Origin: Hoyosella subflava DQS3-9A1
GTDB taxonomy: Bacteria > Actinomycetota > Actinomycetes > Mycobacteriales > Mycobacteriaceae
Reading direction: 5' to 3'
Assembly: GCF_000214175.1 (NCBI RefSeq)
Contig: NC_015564.1
Coordinates: forward strand, 4,340,001 to 4,404,000
Length of the DNA stretch: 64,000 nucleotides
How positions within the stretch are numbered: position 1 is the first letter of the stretch; each line of letters opens with the position of its first letter. The notes beneath the pieces were generated by a model, which was not told the origin of the DNA, ran no database searches, and saw only the letters and a program-made list of their open reading frames with translations. This document shows, piece by piece, positions 36,701 to 45,456 of the stretch. The translations under genes were made by a program, and so were the position numbers.

Positions 36701-39204
36701 ATTCCCAGCTGTCCGAGATGCTCCGTGCGGTTGATGCTGTCGCACCTGCCGACCGGAAGAACCTCGTGCTCGACCTGTACCTCTCCTGGCCGGGAGCGTC
36801 CACCGACTCGGATGCTGTCGCTCAAACGCTCCTTGCGGAGCTGAAGGGCGCGCTGACTGCCCGCCGATTCACGGTGACCGTGTTCGGCGCCGGAGCCGCG
36901 AGCCGCCAGTTCACCTTCCGGCCTGAGAACGGCGGACTCCGCGAAGATCGCATCATCCGTGACATGCACCCGCTGACCGGGCAGCGTCTCGACCTGTGGC
37001 GTCTGAAGAACTTCGAAGGGGTACGTGTTCCCAGTGCTCCCGACACCTTCCTCTTCCACCTGAAGGCGAAGGAAAACCCCGCCGATGAGCGCCTTATCGC
37101 TCTCGCTGAGGTGCGTGACGCGACAGTCCAGCGGGATGACTCGGGCCAAGTGGTTTCCTTGCCTTCCTTTGAGCGCACGCTGACCGCTTGCCTCAACGGA
37201 GTGCGCCGGGCACAGGCCAAACGCGGTAGCAAGCGCCGCCTGGACGCGAACCGCGTCATGATCTACTACTGGCACACGCTGGACCTCAGCATCGACGACG
37301 TGCGGACTGTCGCCGGAAACCTCACCCCGCTCACGGTGGGTGCAGGGCTTGAGGAAATCACCGTGATCGTCTGGATGCCGGGAGAGGGCAAGGAACTCAC
37401 CAGGCGCGCCCTGCGGTTCTCGTACCGGACCGGTGACGGAGTCGTCCTTAACATCACCGAGCCACCAACCGAGCCGCTACAGCCGATGGACGCGTACACC
37501 CAGAAGGTGCGCAGCTCCCGGGCACGCGGGACGATCTACCCATACGAGCTCATTCCGCTGCTCACAGGCCCAGAGGGTTCCTTCGTCGAATACGACATCG
37601 ACGATAGTGGTGTGCTCGCGCCGGTGGACCGCCCGTACGGCGACAACAAGGCCGGCCTGATCGTCGGCAAGGTAACCACGCCCACGCCGCGTTACCCAGA
37701 GGGCATGACACGGATCGCGCTGTTCGGCGACCCGACCAAGGCGCTGGGCACGGTCGCGGAAGCCGAGTGCTCCCGGCTCGTCGCGGCAGTCGATCTCGCT
37801 GAGGAACTTGGAGTTCCGGTCGAGTGGTTCGCACTCTCGTCCGGCGCAAAGATCTCTATGGACAGCGGTACCGAGAACATGGACTGGGTGTCGCGTGGCC
37901 TGCGTCGGCTCATCACGTTCACGCAGAAGGGTGGCGAGGTCAACGTCATCGTTACCGGTATCAACGTGGGCGCGCAGCCGTACTGGAACGCGGAGTCCAC
38001 GATGCTGATGCACACGAAGGGCATTCTCGTGATGACCCCGGACAGCGCGATGGTGCTGACCGGCAAGAACTCGCTTGACTACTCAGGTGGGGTGTCGGCC
38101 GAAGACAACTTCGGCATCGGTGGTTACGACCGTGTCATGGGCCCGAACGGCGAGGCCCAGTACTGGGCACCGAACCTGACAGCTGCGTGCGAGATCCTGT
38201 TCGCGCACTACGATCACGCGTATGTCCTGCGCGGCGAGCGCTTCCCCCGCCGTGCCGAGACGACCGACCCGATCGAGCGCGACGTCCAGACCTTCCCGCA
38301 CGTATACCCAGGCAGCGACTTCACGACAGTCGGTGACATCTTCTCCTCCAAGACCAACCCGGAGCGGAAGAAGCCGTTCGACATTCGCACCGTGATGCGG
38401 GCCGTCGTCGACCAGGATCACAGCGTGCTCGAGCGCTGGGCAGATATGGCCGACGCCGACACCTCCGTCGTCTTCGATGCGCACCTCGGCGGACAGCCGG
38501 TCAGCGTAATCGGTATCGAGTCCCGCGCCATCCCGCGTAAGGGCTGGTTCCCCGCTGACGGTCCGGACCAGTGGACGTCGGGCACGTTGTTCCCCGCGTC
38601 ATCGAAGAAGACTGCCCGCGCGATCAACGCGGCATCCGGCAACCGGCCGCTCGTCGTCATGGCGAACCTTTCCGGATTCGACGGCTCACCCGAGTCACTG
38701 CGCAGCATCCAGCTGGAATACGGTGCTGAGATCGGCCGGGCGATCGTCAACTTTGACGGGCCGATCGTCTTCTGCGTTGTCTCCCGCTACCACGGCGGTG
38801 CGTTCGTGGTCTTCTCGAAGGCCCTGAACGACAACATGGAGGTCCTCGCTATCGAAGGTTCCTTCGCCTCCGTCATCGGTGGTGCACCAGCCGCGGCTGT
38901 GGTGTTCTCCCGCGAGGTGAACACGCGCACCGCCGCTGATCCCACGGTGCAGGATCTGGAAGCGAAGCTCTCGGCAGCCGAGGACCAGGCAGACAAGGCG
39001 CACCTGCAAGTCGCGCTCGCAGCACAGCGCTCAGCGGTGCGGTCGGAGAAGCTAGGCGAGGTTGCGGCTGAGTTCGAGGCCATTCACAACATTCAGCGTG
39101 CACAGCAGGTCGGTTCCGTTGACGCGATCATCCCGGCAGCTGAGCTCCGGCCGCACATCATCGGTGCGGTACGCCGGGGAATGGCCCGGGCGCTGAAGGG
39201 CTAG
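33745..39204 (+). CDS. Single-chain multidomain acyl-CoA (acetyl-CoA) carboxylase
   Basis: An 1819-residue biotin-dependent carboxylase in one chain. Residues 1-450 are the biotin carboxylase with the ATP-grasp loop KARSGGGGRGIRKV (about 163-176) and EVNTRLQVEHPITE (about 296). The biotinyl domain lies at about 580-655 with biotinylated K623 in ESMKMET. A central region of about 530 residues without recognised motifs follows, then the carboxyltransferase from about 1200 (NSLDYSGGVSAEDNFGIGGYDRVMGPNGEAQYW carries the acyl/biotin-binding region). The order BC-BCCP-central-CT is that of eukaryotic ACC, unlike the split AccA3/AccD enzymes usual in actinobacteria. Substrate is unproven: acetyl-CoA or longer acyl-CoA. 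GGGG lies 5 bp before the ATG. Confidence 0.9.
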   Translation: MFTRIAIVNRGEAAVRLIRAVRELNAEHNYGIRVVALHTEAERGALFVRQADEGVTLRPSTTAATPYLDHAELERALVESKADAVWVGWGFVAEDPNFADLCARLGITFIGPNSDAMRLLGDKVEAKLLAEKVGVPVAPWSGGPVETRADARRHAQAIGYPLIIKARSGGGGRGIRKVYSEDELELALERTQGEAQRSFGDPVVFIERLVTEARHVEVQCIADSHGNVWAPGVRDCSIQRKNQKVIEESSSPLLNKEQSDHLRKASAELVRAAGYCGAATVEYLYQPEQKIFTFLEVNTRLQVEHPITEATTGLDLVKLQIHVAGGGELTGECPREFGHAVEARLNAEDADNGFAPAPGSVQLLKFPLGSGLRVDTGIAQGDVIPPDYDSMVAKIIAWGKDRSEALARLRTALRETTVVLHGGTTTKSFLLALLDRDEVISASADTGWLDRSGVGTSSDPNATTSTKAATALLATAIEVYDAEEAVEREAFRLSARGGRPRASHAIGRKIELNYQNHAYGLFVTQIGPNRYRIEGDSGDLEVDIERLGKFESRVVVAGVRHHVVSVKGPASYLVEVDGISHQITQDEAGVVRAPAPAVVVAVPVAEGDDVEVGDTLVVLESMKMETAVRAQVAGRVREVFAVVNSQVDAGASLVRVDAHSEATEAVETPSVEFPKSAESQCDALELLTSLGALLTGYDVDGTRARSLLADYERLLSAHTALTDSNSEVVHAELALLSTFADICEISRNRPITGDFESDERVHSPREHFHTYLKSLDADIEGLPESFRSKLSGALRHYGVTDLTPSPELAEAVYRLFLALQRMENQVPVVSALLERWLVSTATTLPDELEEVLDRLITATQLRYPVVGDLARNVRFRIFVEPVISKARGEVTDRVRGALEYLSENPESADYTQRVRELTRTPEPLIDLLAGRIERPGPLLEVITRAYYKIRELEDVKAFERGGQQFVTGSFQLLGDRIELVSTVGEYSQLSEMLRAVDAVAPADRKNLVLDLYLSWPGASTDSDAVAQTLLAELKGALTARRFTVTVFGAGAASRQFTFRPENGGLREDRIIRDMHPLTGQRLDLWRLKNFEGVRVPSAPDTFLFHLKAKENPADERLIALAEVRDATVQRDDSGQVVSLPSFERTLTACLNGVRRAQAKRGSKRRLDANRVMIYYWHTLDLSIDDVRTVAGNLTPLTVGAGLEEITVIVWMPGEGKELTRRALRFSYRTGDGVVLNITEPPTEPLQPMDAYTQKVRSSRARGTIYPYELIPLLTGPEGSFVEYDIDDSGVLAPVDRPYGDNKAGLIVGKVTTPTPRYPEGMTRIALFGDPTKALGTVAEAECSRLVAAVDLAEELGVPVEWFALSSGAKISMDSGTENMDWVSRGLRRLITFTQKGGEVNVIVTGINVGAQPYWNAESTMLMHTKGILVMTPDSAMVLTGKNSLDYSGGVSAEDNFGIGGYDRVMGPNGEAQYWAPNLTAACEILFAHYDHAYVLRGERFPRRAETTDPIERDVQTFPHVYPGSDFTTVGDIFSSKTNPERKKPFDIRTVMRAVVDQDHSVLERWADMADADTSVVFDAHLGGQPVSVIGIESRAIPRKGWFPADGPDQWTSGTLFPASSKKTARAINAASGNRPLVVMANLSGFDGSPESLRSIQLEYGAEIGRAIVNFDGPIVFCVVSRYHGGAFVVFSKALNDNMEVLAIEGSFASVIGGAPAAAVVFSREVNTRTAADPTVQDLEAKLSAAEDQADKAHLQVALAAQRSAVRSEKLGEVAAEFEAIHNIQRAQQVGSVDAIIPAAELRPHIIGAVRRGMARALKG

Positions 39205-39224
39205 TCCCGTCTAGCTCGCACCAG

Positions 39225-39288
39225 ACACCACCCCTTTGTGTCAGCCACAACCTCTATGGACGTGGTGGAAGGCACATCGGGGTGGTGT
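39225..39288. terminator. Possible terminator between convergent genes
   Basis: Ten-base complementary arms ACACCACCCC (39225-39234) and GGGGTGGTGT (39279-39288) separated by 44 nt that can fold further, in the 94-bp gap between the carboxylase and the convergent kdpE-like gene. The long loop lowers confidence. Confidence 0.35.
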
Positions 39289-39298
39289 TCGGCGTTGC

Positions 39299-39979
39299 TC
39301 AGTCCGCGAAGCGGTAACCCATACCCGGTTCAGTCAGCAAGTACCTCGGACGCGACGGGTCGCCTTCGAGCTTGCGGCGCAGCTGTGCCAGGTACACCCG
39401 CAAGTAGTGAGTTTCGGTTCCGTACGAGGGCCCCCATACCGCCTGGAGCACTTGTTTCTGAGTGACGAGTCTGCCGCGATTCCGGACAAGCAACTCGAGG
39501 ATCGACCACTCGGTGGGTGTCAAATGGACGTCGCTGCCGTCGCGGCGCACGCAGCGGGCTGCAAGATCGATAGTCAGCCCGTCTGCCTCGACTACAGTGT
39601 CTGGCGTGCTTTCCACGGTCTGCGCTCTTCGAAGCGCAGACCGGAGTCGCGCGAGGAACTCGTCCATCCCGAAGGGCTTCGTGACGTAGTCATCGGCCCC
39701 CGCGTCTAGCGCCGCGACCTTGTCCCCTGAGTCGGTTCGTGCGGACAGCACCACGATCGGAACCGTCGACCAGCCCCGGATGCCATGTATGACGTCTGTG
39801 CCTTCGATATCCGGCAGTCCCAGGTCGAGGACAACAATATCTGGCTTTTCCGTTGCGACAGCACGCAGCGCGGCCGAACCATCAGCCGCCGTCTTCACCG
39901 TGTAGCCGTGTGCAGCGAGGGTGATCCGCAGGGCACGCAGGATCTGATTTTCGTCGTCAACAACGAGTACGGTCGTCAT
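39299..39979 (-). CDS. KdpE-like response regulator (OmpR family)
   Basis: A 226-residue regulator: receiver domain with phospho-acceptor in VVLDLGLPD (about D52), conserved Lys in VTKPFGMDE, and a C-terminal winged helix HLTPTEWSILELLVRNRGRLVTQKQVLQAVWG. The sequence is KdpE-type, but no kdpFABC is present here; a KtrB-type potassium transporter lies upstream in the same operon. It overlaps the kinase gene by ATGA. Confidence 0.9.
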   Translation of the reverse strand: MTTVLVVDDENQILRALRITLAAHGYTVKTAADGSAALRAVATEKPDIVVLDLGLPDIEGTDVIHGIRGWSTVPIVVLSARTDSGDKVAALDAGADDYVTKPFGMDEFLARLRSALRRAQTVESTPDTVVEADGLTIDLAARCVRRDGSDVHLTPTEWSILELLVRNRGRLVTQKQVLQAVWGPSYGTETHYLRVYLAQLRRKLEGDPSRPRYLLTEPGMGYRFAD

Positions 39980-41388
39980 CCCTCCCCTGCTCCCGCATAC
40001 TCCACCGCGGGAAACGCGCAGTTCACAGTCAGCCCGCCACCTGGTGTTTCCGCGACCTCGATTGTCCCGGCCATCGCCTCGGTGAACCCCTTGGCAACTG
40101 ACATTCCCAGCCCAATCCCTGTTGTCATATTTCGGTCCCCCCGTCTTCGGAAGGGGGCAAATGTCTCGTCACGTGGCCCTAGCGGGAGCCCAGGGCCGTG
40201 ATCGGCTACCGAGATCACCACGTCGTCGGAAATTGCGCGAACCGTGATCGTGACACCCTTACCTCCATGACGCAGCGCGTTATCCGCGAGATTGGCGATT
40301 ACTCGTTCGAGCAGACCTCCATCCGCCAGAATTTCGGGCAGGTTATCGGCAATGTCGAGGGAGATCGAGTCGCTCTCAGTCACATGGCGCAGCGCACGGG
40401 CGATGGCATCTTCCACTGCGAGATTTCCAAGGTTCGGACGGACAGCACCCGTGACCAGGCGGGATGAATCGAGCAGGTTGTCCACGAGACCGCTCAGCTG
40501 GGCGGCCGACTCGTCGGCGACGCTCAACAGTTCCCGCCGGTCCTCAGGGGAGAATCGCAGCTGCTCATCCTGCAGCGAGCCAATCGCTGTTTTCAGCGAC
40601 GTCAGCGGTGTTCGAAGGTCGTGCCCAAGCGCGGAAAGCAGCGCATTCCGTAGCGCGGCCGCGTCAGCCTGTCGCTCAGCCTCGGCCGCCGTCGCTGACA
40701 TACGCTGGTGACGCAATGCGAGCACGGCCTGGAAACCCGCAGTCTCCAGTACAGCCCAGTCATCCCGAGCAAGCTCGTTACCAGCGACAACGAGCCGGAC
40801 ATCTGGACTGACCTGAACGACCTGTATCTTCACCTCGACTGGTTTGCTCGGCTGACAGCGCGCGTGGTCAGTCGTGTGCCAATGCGTCCCGTCAAATTCC
40901 TCGAGCGCGGCCGACTCTAGCTCGAAGTCTTCAGTGATCCGCGCCAGCAGCCGATCCGCTGGATTATCGTCGAACAGGATGATGCGCGCGAATGAGAAGA
41001 GAAGCGCAGCTTCCCTTCTCGCTCGTTCCGCTTCAGCGGCGCGCACCGCCGACCTGTTGACGACGATGGCAACCAGGACTGCCGCTGCCACCATGACAGT
41101 CAGGGTCATAATGTTTTCGGCATCAGCGATGAACGGTGTATGAAATGGCTCAGTGAAGAAGAAGTTCAACAGCGCGGCGCTGAGCACGACAGCAGCCAAG
41201 GCTGGGAGCAAGCCACCCACTACCGCCGTGACGACAACGATCAGCAAGAACGTCATCGCGATGTTGGCGAACGCCACATGATTCTTCAGCGGCAAGAACG
41301 CGACTGTGAACAGAGCGGGAAGCACGTACGCTGCGAGCCAGCCGGATCGCCGCCGCGCTTGCGATAGGGCCGATCTCCCTAGAGCCAT
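39976..41388 (-). CDS. KdpD-like sensor histidine kinase lacking the N-terminal KdpD/Usp domains
   Basis: A 470-residue kinase: four transmembrane helices of the DUF4118 type (about 18-110, with LLNFFFTEPFHTPFI), a GAF-like linker, the phospho-acceptor His in LGHDLRTPLTSLKTAIGSL, and an HATPase domain with NLADNALRHGGKG and GIGLGMSVAKGF. Full KdpD is about 850-900 residues and starts with a KdpD/Usp cytosolic pair; that whole part is absent, so only membrane and GAF sensing remain. Confidence 0.88.
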   Translation of the reverse strand: MALGRSALSQARRRSGWLAAYVLPALFTVAFLPLKNHVAFANIAMTFLLIVVVTAVVGGLLPALAAVVLSAALLNFFFTEPFHTPFIADAENIMTLTVMVAAAVLVAIVVNRSAVRAAEAERARREAALLFSFARIILFDDNPADRLLARITEDFELESAALEEFDGTHWHTTDHARCQPSKPVEVKIQVVQVSPDVRLVVAGNELARDDWAVLETAGFQAVLALRHQRMSATAAEAERQADAAALRNALLSALGHDLRTPLTSLKTAIGSLQDEQLRFSPEDRRELLSVADESAAQLSGLVDNLLDSSRLVTGAVRPNLGNLAVEDAIARALRHVTESDSISLDIADNLPEILADGGLLERVIANLADNALRHGGKGVTITVRAISDDVVISVADHGPGLPLGPRDETFAPFRRRGDRNMTTGIGLGMSVAKGFTEAMAGTIEVAETPGGGLTVNCAFPAVEYAGAGEG

Positions 41389-41421
41389 GGCATCAGCATC
41401 CCAGAATTGTTACCCCGATAG

Positions 41422-42852
41422 TCACCCAACGATCGGCCGTTCCTCAGGTAATTCGTACCGGCGTGGCCGCTCTTGGAGGGCCAGCGCGGATGCCAGCATG
41501 ATTGGTCCTACCCGGCCTAACAGCATTAGGACTACGAGTATGAGGTGGGCGATCACCGGCAGATCGTCAGTGATTCCCATGGACAACCCAACCGTCCCGA
41601 ACGCTGAAATGACCTCGAACATCACCACATCTGTTTCGTGGTCAGTGACGGCCAGGATCGCGACGGTCGCGCTGACCACTGCCGCGACGCCAAGAAGTGC
41701 GACCGTCAGAGCCTGGCGCTGTACGGATTCGGCAAGTTTTCGGCCCATCACGTGAACTGTGGGGTGTCCGCGCAGTTCGGCGAAGATGACGTAGCCGAGG
41801 AGCGCGAAGGTCGTCACCTTGATGCCGCCGGCTGTGCCCGCGCTGCCGCCGCCGATAAACATCAGGACATTCGTGATGAGGACAGTCGCAGAGTTCATGT
41901 CGCCGACTTCAAGCGAGTTGAATCCGACGGTCCTCGGTGCGAGACCCTGGAACACACCGCCTAGAAGCTTCTCACCGAGAGTGAGCTGCCCGAGAGTAGC
42001 CGGATTCGCCCATTCAAACCCCATGACAGCAACGATTCCCACCACCGCGAGCGCCGCGTGGGCGAGGATTGTGATCTTGGTGTGCAGCGTCCACTGCCGG
42101 TGCTGCATTCGCCCGCGACCCTTCTGCGCTGCGATGACCTGCTGGCGGAAATACCTCCCCACTTCGAAGAGCACAGGAAATCCGAGGGCCCCCAAGGTGA
42201 AGCCGAGCATCAGCGGCATAAGGATGAACGGATCACCGACGAACTGCATCACGCTATCCGCCTGTAGCGCGAAACCCGCATTATTGAAGGCCGAAACCGC
42301 GTGAAACACCGCGAACCCTGCTGCAGCGGCAGCGGAGTCGGTATACGTGACGTAGTACCGGACGCCGATCAGAACAGCGATGACAATCTCGATGAGCAAG
42401 CTCAGCCGTACGACACCAATCACCACCCGGCGTACATCGCCGATACGCAGGTTCTTCGTCTCCGTGTGTGCTATGAGCTCCATACGCATCCCCATGCGCC
42501 GGGCAACCAGCATCCCGAGCAGCGACGCCACCGTCATGATCCCGAGGCCTCCAACCTGGAAAAGACACACGATCACGACCTGACCGAACACCGACCAGTA
42601 ACTCCCCGTGTCAACAACCACCAGCCCTGTCACACACACAGCTGAGGTTGCGGTGAAGAGGGCCGATACAGGATCGGTCCACTCAGCTTTCGCTGATGCG
42701 AGGGGCAGCATCAGCAGGACCGTGCCGACGGTGATCGCCCCCGTGAACCCGCCGACCACCACCCGCGCAGGGTACTTTCCAAAGGTCCTGAACGCTCTCC
42801 GAAGGAAATCCTTCCGATCCCGATACTCCCGAGCGGGGGCTAATGCGCGCAC
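41422..42852 (-). CDS. KtrB/TrkH-type potassium uptake membrane subunit
   Basis: A 476-residue Trk/Ktr/HKT transporter with eight transmembrane helices and four pore loops; the selectivity-filter glycines appear in TSAVCVTGLVVVDT, NNAGFAL, APRTVGFNS and SAFGTVGLSMGI. It takes up K+ across the membrane. No gating subunit (KtrA/TrkA) is in the window. GTG start with a weak ribosome binding site. It is followed after 33 bp by the kinase/regulator pair, implying co-regulation. Confidence 0.9.
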   Translation of the reverse strand: MRALAPAREYRDRKDFLRRAFRTFGKYPARVVVGGFTGAITVGTVLLMLPLASAKAEWTDPVSALFTATSAVCVTGLVVVDTGSYWSVFGQVVIVCLFQVGGLGIMTVASLLGMLVARRMGMRMELIAHTETKNLRIGDVRRVVIGVVRLSLLIEIVIAVLIGVRYYVTYTDSAAAAAGFAVFHAVSAFNNAGFALQADSVMQFVGDPFILMPLMLGFTLGALGFPVLFEVGRYFRQQVIAAQKGRGRMQHRQWTLHTKITILAHAALAVVGIVAVMGFEWANPATLGQLTLGEKLLGGVFQGLAPRTVGFNSLEVGDMNSATVLITNVLMFIGGGSAGTAGGIKVTTFALLGYVIFAELRGHPTVHVMGRKLAESVQRQALTVALLGVAAVVSATVAILAVTDHETDVVMFEVISAFGTVGLSMGITDDLPVIAHLILVVLMLLGRVGPIMLASALALQERPRRYELPEERPIVG

Positions 42853-42970
42853 CTGACTAGCATTCCGCGGTAGCCGCGCGCCGGGACCGACCTTGATGCG
42901 ATATTGACGTTTCAGCCAGCCATCTTTGCGCCCTCTTAGCGGCTACCGCAGCTGTGCTTTCTCGTGCGCC

Positions 42971-43825
42971 TCATCTCGGCAACCTACGTTCGAGTTCTTC
43001 CAGCCGCGTGCTCATGCCGCGCAGCAGATCCAGCATCTCCTCACGCTCAACATGGGCCTGTTGTTCTGACTGGGCACGCTCCTGGCGCTGCTCCATCTCG
43101 TGCACCTCTTGGGTCGCACTGACGATGATGGCGATGAACAGGTTCAGCACCATGAAACTCGAAATGAGAATGAACGGCACGAAGTAGACCCACGCGTAGG
43201 GGTACTCCTGCATCACCGGCCGGGCGATGCCCATCGACCAGCTTTCGAGAGTCATCACCTGGAAGAGGCTGTAGATGCTGCGGCCCAAAGTTCCGAACCA
43301 GTCGGGGAACCGTTCCCCATACAGCTCGGTGCCCATCACCCCGAAGATGTAGAACATCATGAGCAGGAGGGCCGCTGACCATCCAATTCCGGGCATGGCC
43401 TGCATCAGTGACTCGACGAGCAAGCGCAGCCGTTTGACGGTCGATAGCAGTCGCAGCACACGCAGGATGCGCAAGGTGCGGAGGATCGCCAGCGGTCCCG
43501 ATGCGGGTATCAGCGAAATACCGATGATCAGGAAGTCGAAAACGTTCCAGCCCGATTTGAAGAAGCCCGGACCGAACGCGACCAGCTTGATGAGGATCTC
43601 AACCACGAAGACCGCAAGGATCAACTGGTTCACAAGCTGCAGCGGTCCCCCAACCGCGTCACGCGCCGCGTCCGACGTTTCGACGCCGAGTATTGCCGCG
43701 TTGATCAGGATCAGCGCGGTGATAATGCGGCGAGCCAGTTGCGACTCGATGCGTTCACCTAGCCGCCCTCGCCAGCCTGGATCACTGCGCTCGCCAATCT
43801 GGTCCTGTTCCGTCTCCACTGCCAT
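42971..43825 (-). CDS. Bacterial voltage-gated sodium channel (NaChBac/NavAb family)
   Basis: A 284-residue six-helix channel subunit. S4 carries arginines at every third position (R116, R119, R122, R125 in ILRTLRILRVLRLL). The pore loop has TLESWSM (192-198), the exact selectivity filter known from NavAb, whose glutamate ring gives Na+ selectivity in the tetramer. After S6 (MVLNLFIAIIVSA) a charged coiled coil (about 238-283) fits the tetramerising C-terminal bundle of the family. ATG 43825 chosen; a GTG four codons earlier (43837) is possible. Confidence 0.92.
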   Translation of the reverse strand: MAVETEQDQIGERSDPGWRGRLGERIESQLARRIITALILINAAILGVETSDAARDAVGGPLQLVNQLILAVFVVEILIKLVAFGPGFFKSGWNVFDFLIIGISLIPASGPLAILRTLRILRVLRLLSTVKRLRLLVESLMQAMPGIGWSAALLLMMFYIFGVMGTELYGERFPDWFGTLGRSIYSLFQVMTLESWSMGIARPVMQEYPYAWVYFVPFILISSFMVLNLFIAIIVSATQEVHEMEQRQERAQSEQQAHVEREEMLDLLRGMSTRLEELERRLPR

Positions 43826-43914
43826 GTACCTGTCCACCTCACGACTGTCTGCGCGCGGAGCTTAGCCGACCAGGCACAGTCCAGTCATACTCGCGAGCAG
43901 CTAGCATCGGGATC

Positions 43915-45333
43915 GTGGACAGGACCGCATTACACGAGGCAGTCAGTATCCGATGGAACGAGGCGGTATCGAGCCTCGAGGGATTTGTGCGCATCCCGGC
44001 ACTCTCGCCCGCATTCGACCCCGACTGGGAAACGTCAGGTCACCTGAATTCGGCGATCAACCATCTTTACGACTGGATCCGCACAAGGGACCTCCCCGGG
44101 GCAACAGTCACCGTCGAGAAACTTCCCGGCCTGACACCGCTACTCATGGTGGATATGCCCGCGACCTCTGATGCCGCATCTGCCGGGACGACTCTGCTGT
44201 ACGGCCACCTTGACAAGCAGCCCGCACTGGACGGATGGTCGGAAGGCCTCGGCGCGTGGGAACCCATACGGCGGGACGGGCGCCTGTTCGGCCGTGGCTC
44301 GGTCGACGATGGATACGCCGGCTACGCGGCTATCACCGCAATAGAGGCGATCCGGGCAACCGGCGGGGCGCATGGCCGCTGTGTACTGCTGCTGGAAACG
44401 AGTGAGGAGTCGGGCAGCCCGGACCTGCCCGCTTACCTCGACCACCTCGCTGACCGTCTCGGCAGCGTGGCGCTCGTGGTGTGTCTTGACTCCGGTGCAG
44501 CAGATTACGAGCGGCTCTGGCTGACGACATCGCTGCGCGGTCTGGCATCGGTGAGCGTCACGGTATCGCTGCTGCGAGCCGGGGTCCATTCCGGGATGGC
44601 GGGGGGCCCGGTGGCGAGTTCGTTCCGGATCGTGCGGCAGCTGCTCGACCGGCTCGAGGACCCGGCCACCGGAGCGATACTGCCCCCCGAGCTGACAGCG
44701 GAAATCCCCGCTGACCGGATCGAGGAAACTCGCGCTACCGCCGCTACCGTTCCGGGTGCCTGGCAGGTTTTGCTCCCACTGCGTGACGGAGTGCAACTTG
44801 ACAGCGACGACGAGGTAGAGCTTCACCTGCGCAACACGTGGCGGCCAGCACTGGAAGTCATCGGCGCCTCTGGCCTGCCCAGCCCTAGCGACGCCGGAAA
44901 CGTGTTGCGCCCGTCGACGACGCTGCGCCTCAGTTTCCGGCTCCCGCCCACGATCAACGCCGATGTCGCACTCGACGCGATCACTCGCGCCCTCACGGCC
45001 AACCCTCCACGCGGTGCGCACGTCGATGTAACGGACGCAGAGGCCGCAAACGGCTGGAACGCACCCGCTACTGCGGAGTGGCTGAAAGACGCCCTCGACA
45101 GCGCGAGTGTAGGCGTGTTCGGTCAGCCCTGGCGCGCGCTCGGTGTCGGCGGATCGATCCCGTTCATGGGACTGCTGCATGAGGCGCACCCCGACGCCCA
45201 GTTCGTGATCACTGGAGCACTCGGTCCGGACAGTAACGCGCACGTTCCCGATGAGTCGCTGAATCTCACCTATGCAGAGAAGGTGACAGAGGCGATTGCG
45301 CTCATTCTGGACAAGGCCGCCCGCGATAGTTAA
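43915..45333 (+). CDS. M20-family metallopeptidase
   Basis: A 472-residue zinc peptidase/dipeptidase: first metal ligand in LLYGHLDKQP, bridging Asp in FGRGSVDDGYAG, catalytic Glu in ETSEESGSPDL, and a C-terminal metal histidine region. The central lid domain includes HSGMAGGPVASSFRI. Members hydrolyse dipeptides or acylated amino acids; substrate unknown. Divergent from the sodium channel gene. Confidence 0.9.
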   Translation: MDRTALHEAVSIRWNEAVSSLEGFVRIPALSPAFDPDWETSGHLNSAINHLYDWIRTRDLPGATVTVEKLPGLTPLLMVDMPATSDAASAGTTLLYGHLDKQPALDGWSEGLGAWEPIRRDGRLFGRGSVDDGYAGYAAITAIEAIRATGGAHGRCVLLLETSEESGSPDLPAYLDHLADRLGSVALVVCLDSGAADYERLWLTTSLRGLASVSVTVSLLRAGVHSGMAGGPVASSFRIVRQLLDRLEDPATGAILPPELTAEIPADRIEETRATAATVPGAWQVLLPLRDGVQLDSDDEVELHLRNTWRPALEVIGASGLPSPSDAGNVLRPSTTLRLSFRLPPTINADVALDAITRALTANPPRGAHVDVTDAEAANGWNAPATAEWLKDALDSASVGVFGQPWRALGVGGSIPFMGLLHEAHPDAQFVITGALGPDSNAHVPDESLNLTYAEKVTEAIALILDKAARDS

Positions 45334-45456
45334 ATCCGCAACAATTGCGATCTCGCTTGCCGTGTAGCGCACACGCAACACTATCGTCATCACTGATCGG
45401 CAGAATCAGCACGCGAAGAGCAATTAAGTCTGGGGACGAGGCAGGGAGATCGCGCA

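Noticed and set aside
45334-45456. Purine riboswitch ahead of the NCS2 permease
   Set aside because: Looked for the conserved purine aptamer loops in the 123-bp leader and did not find them.
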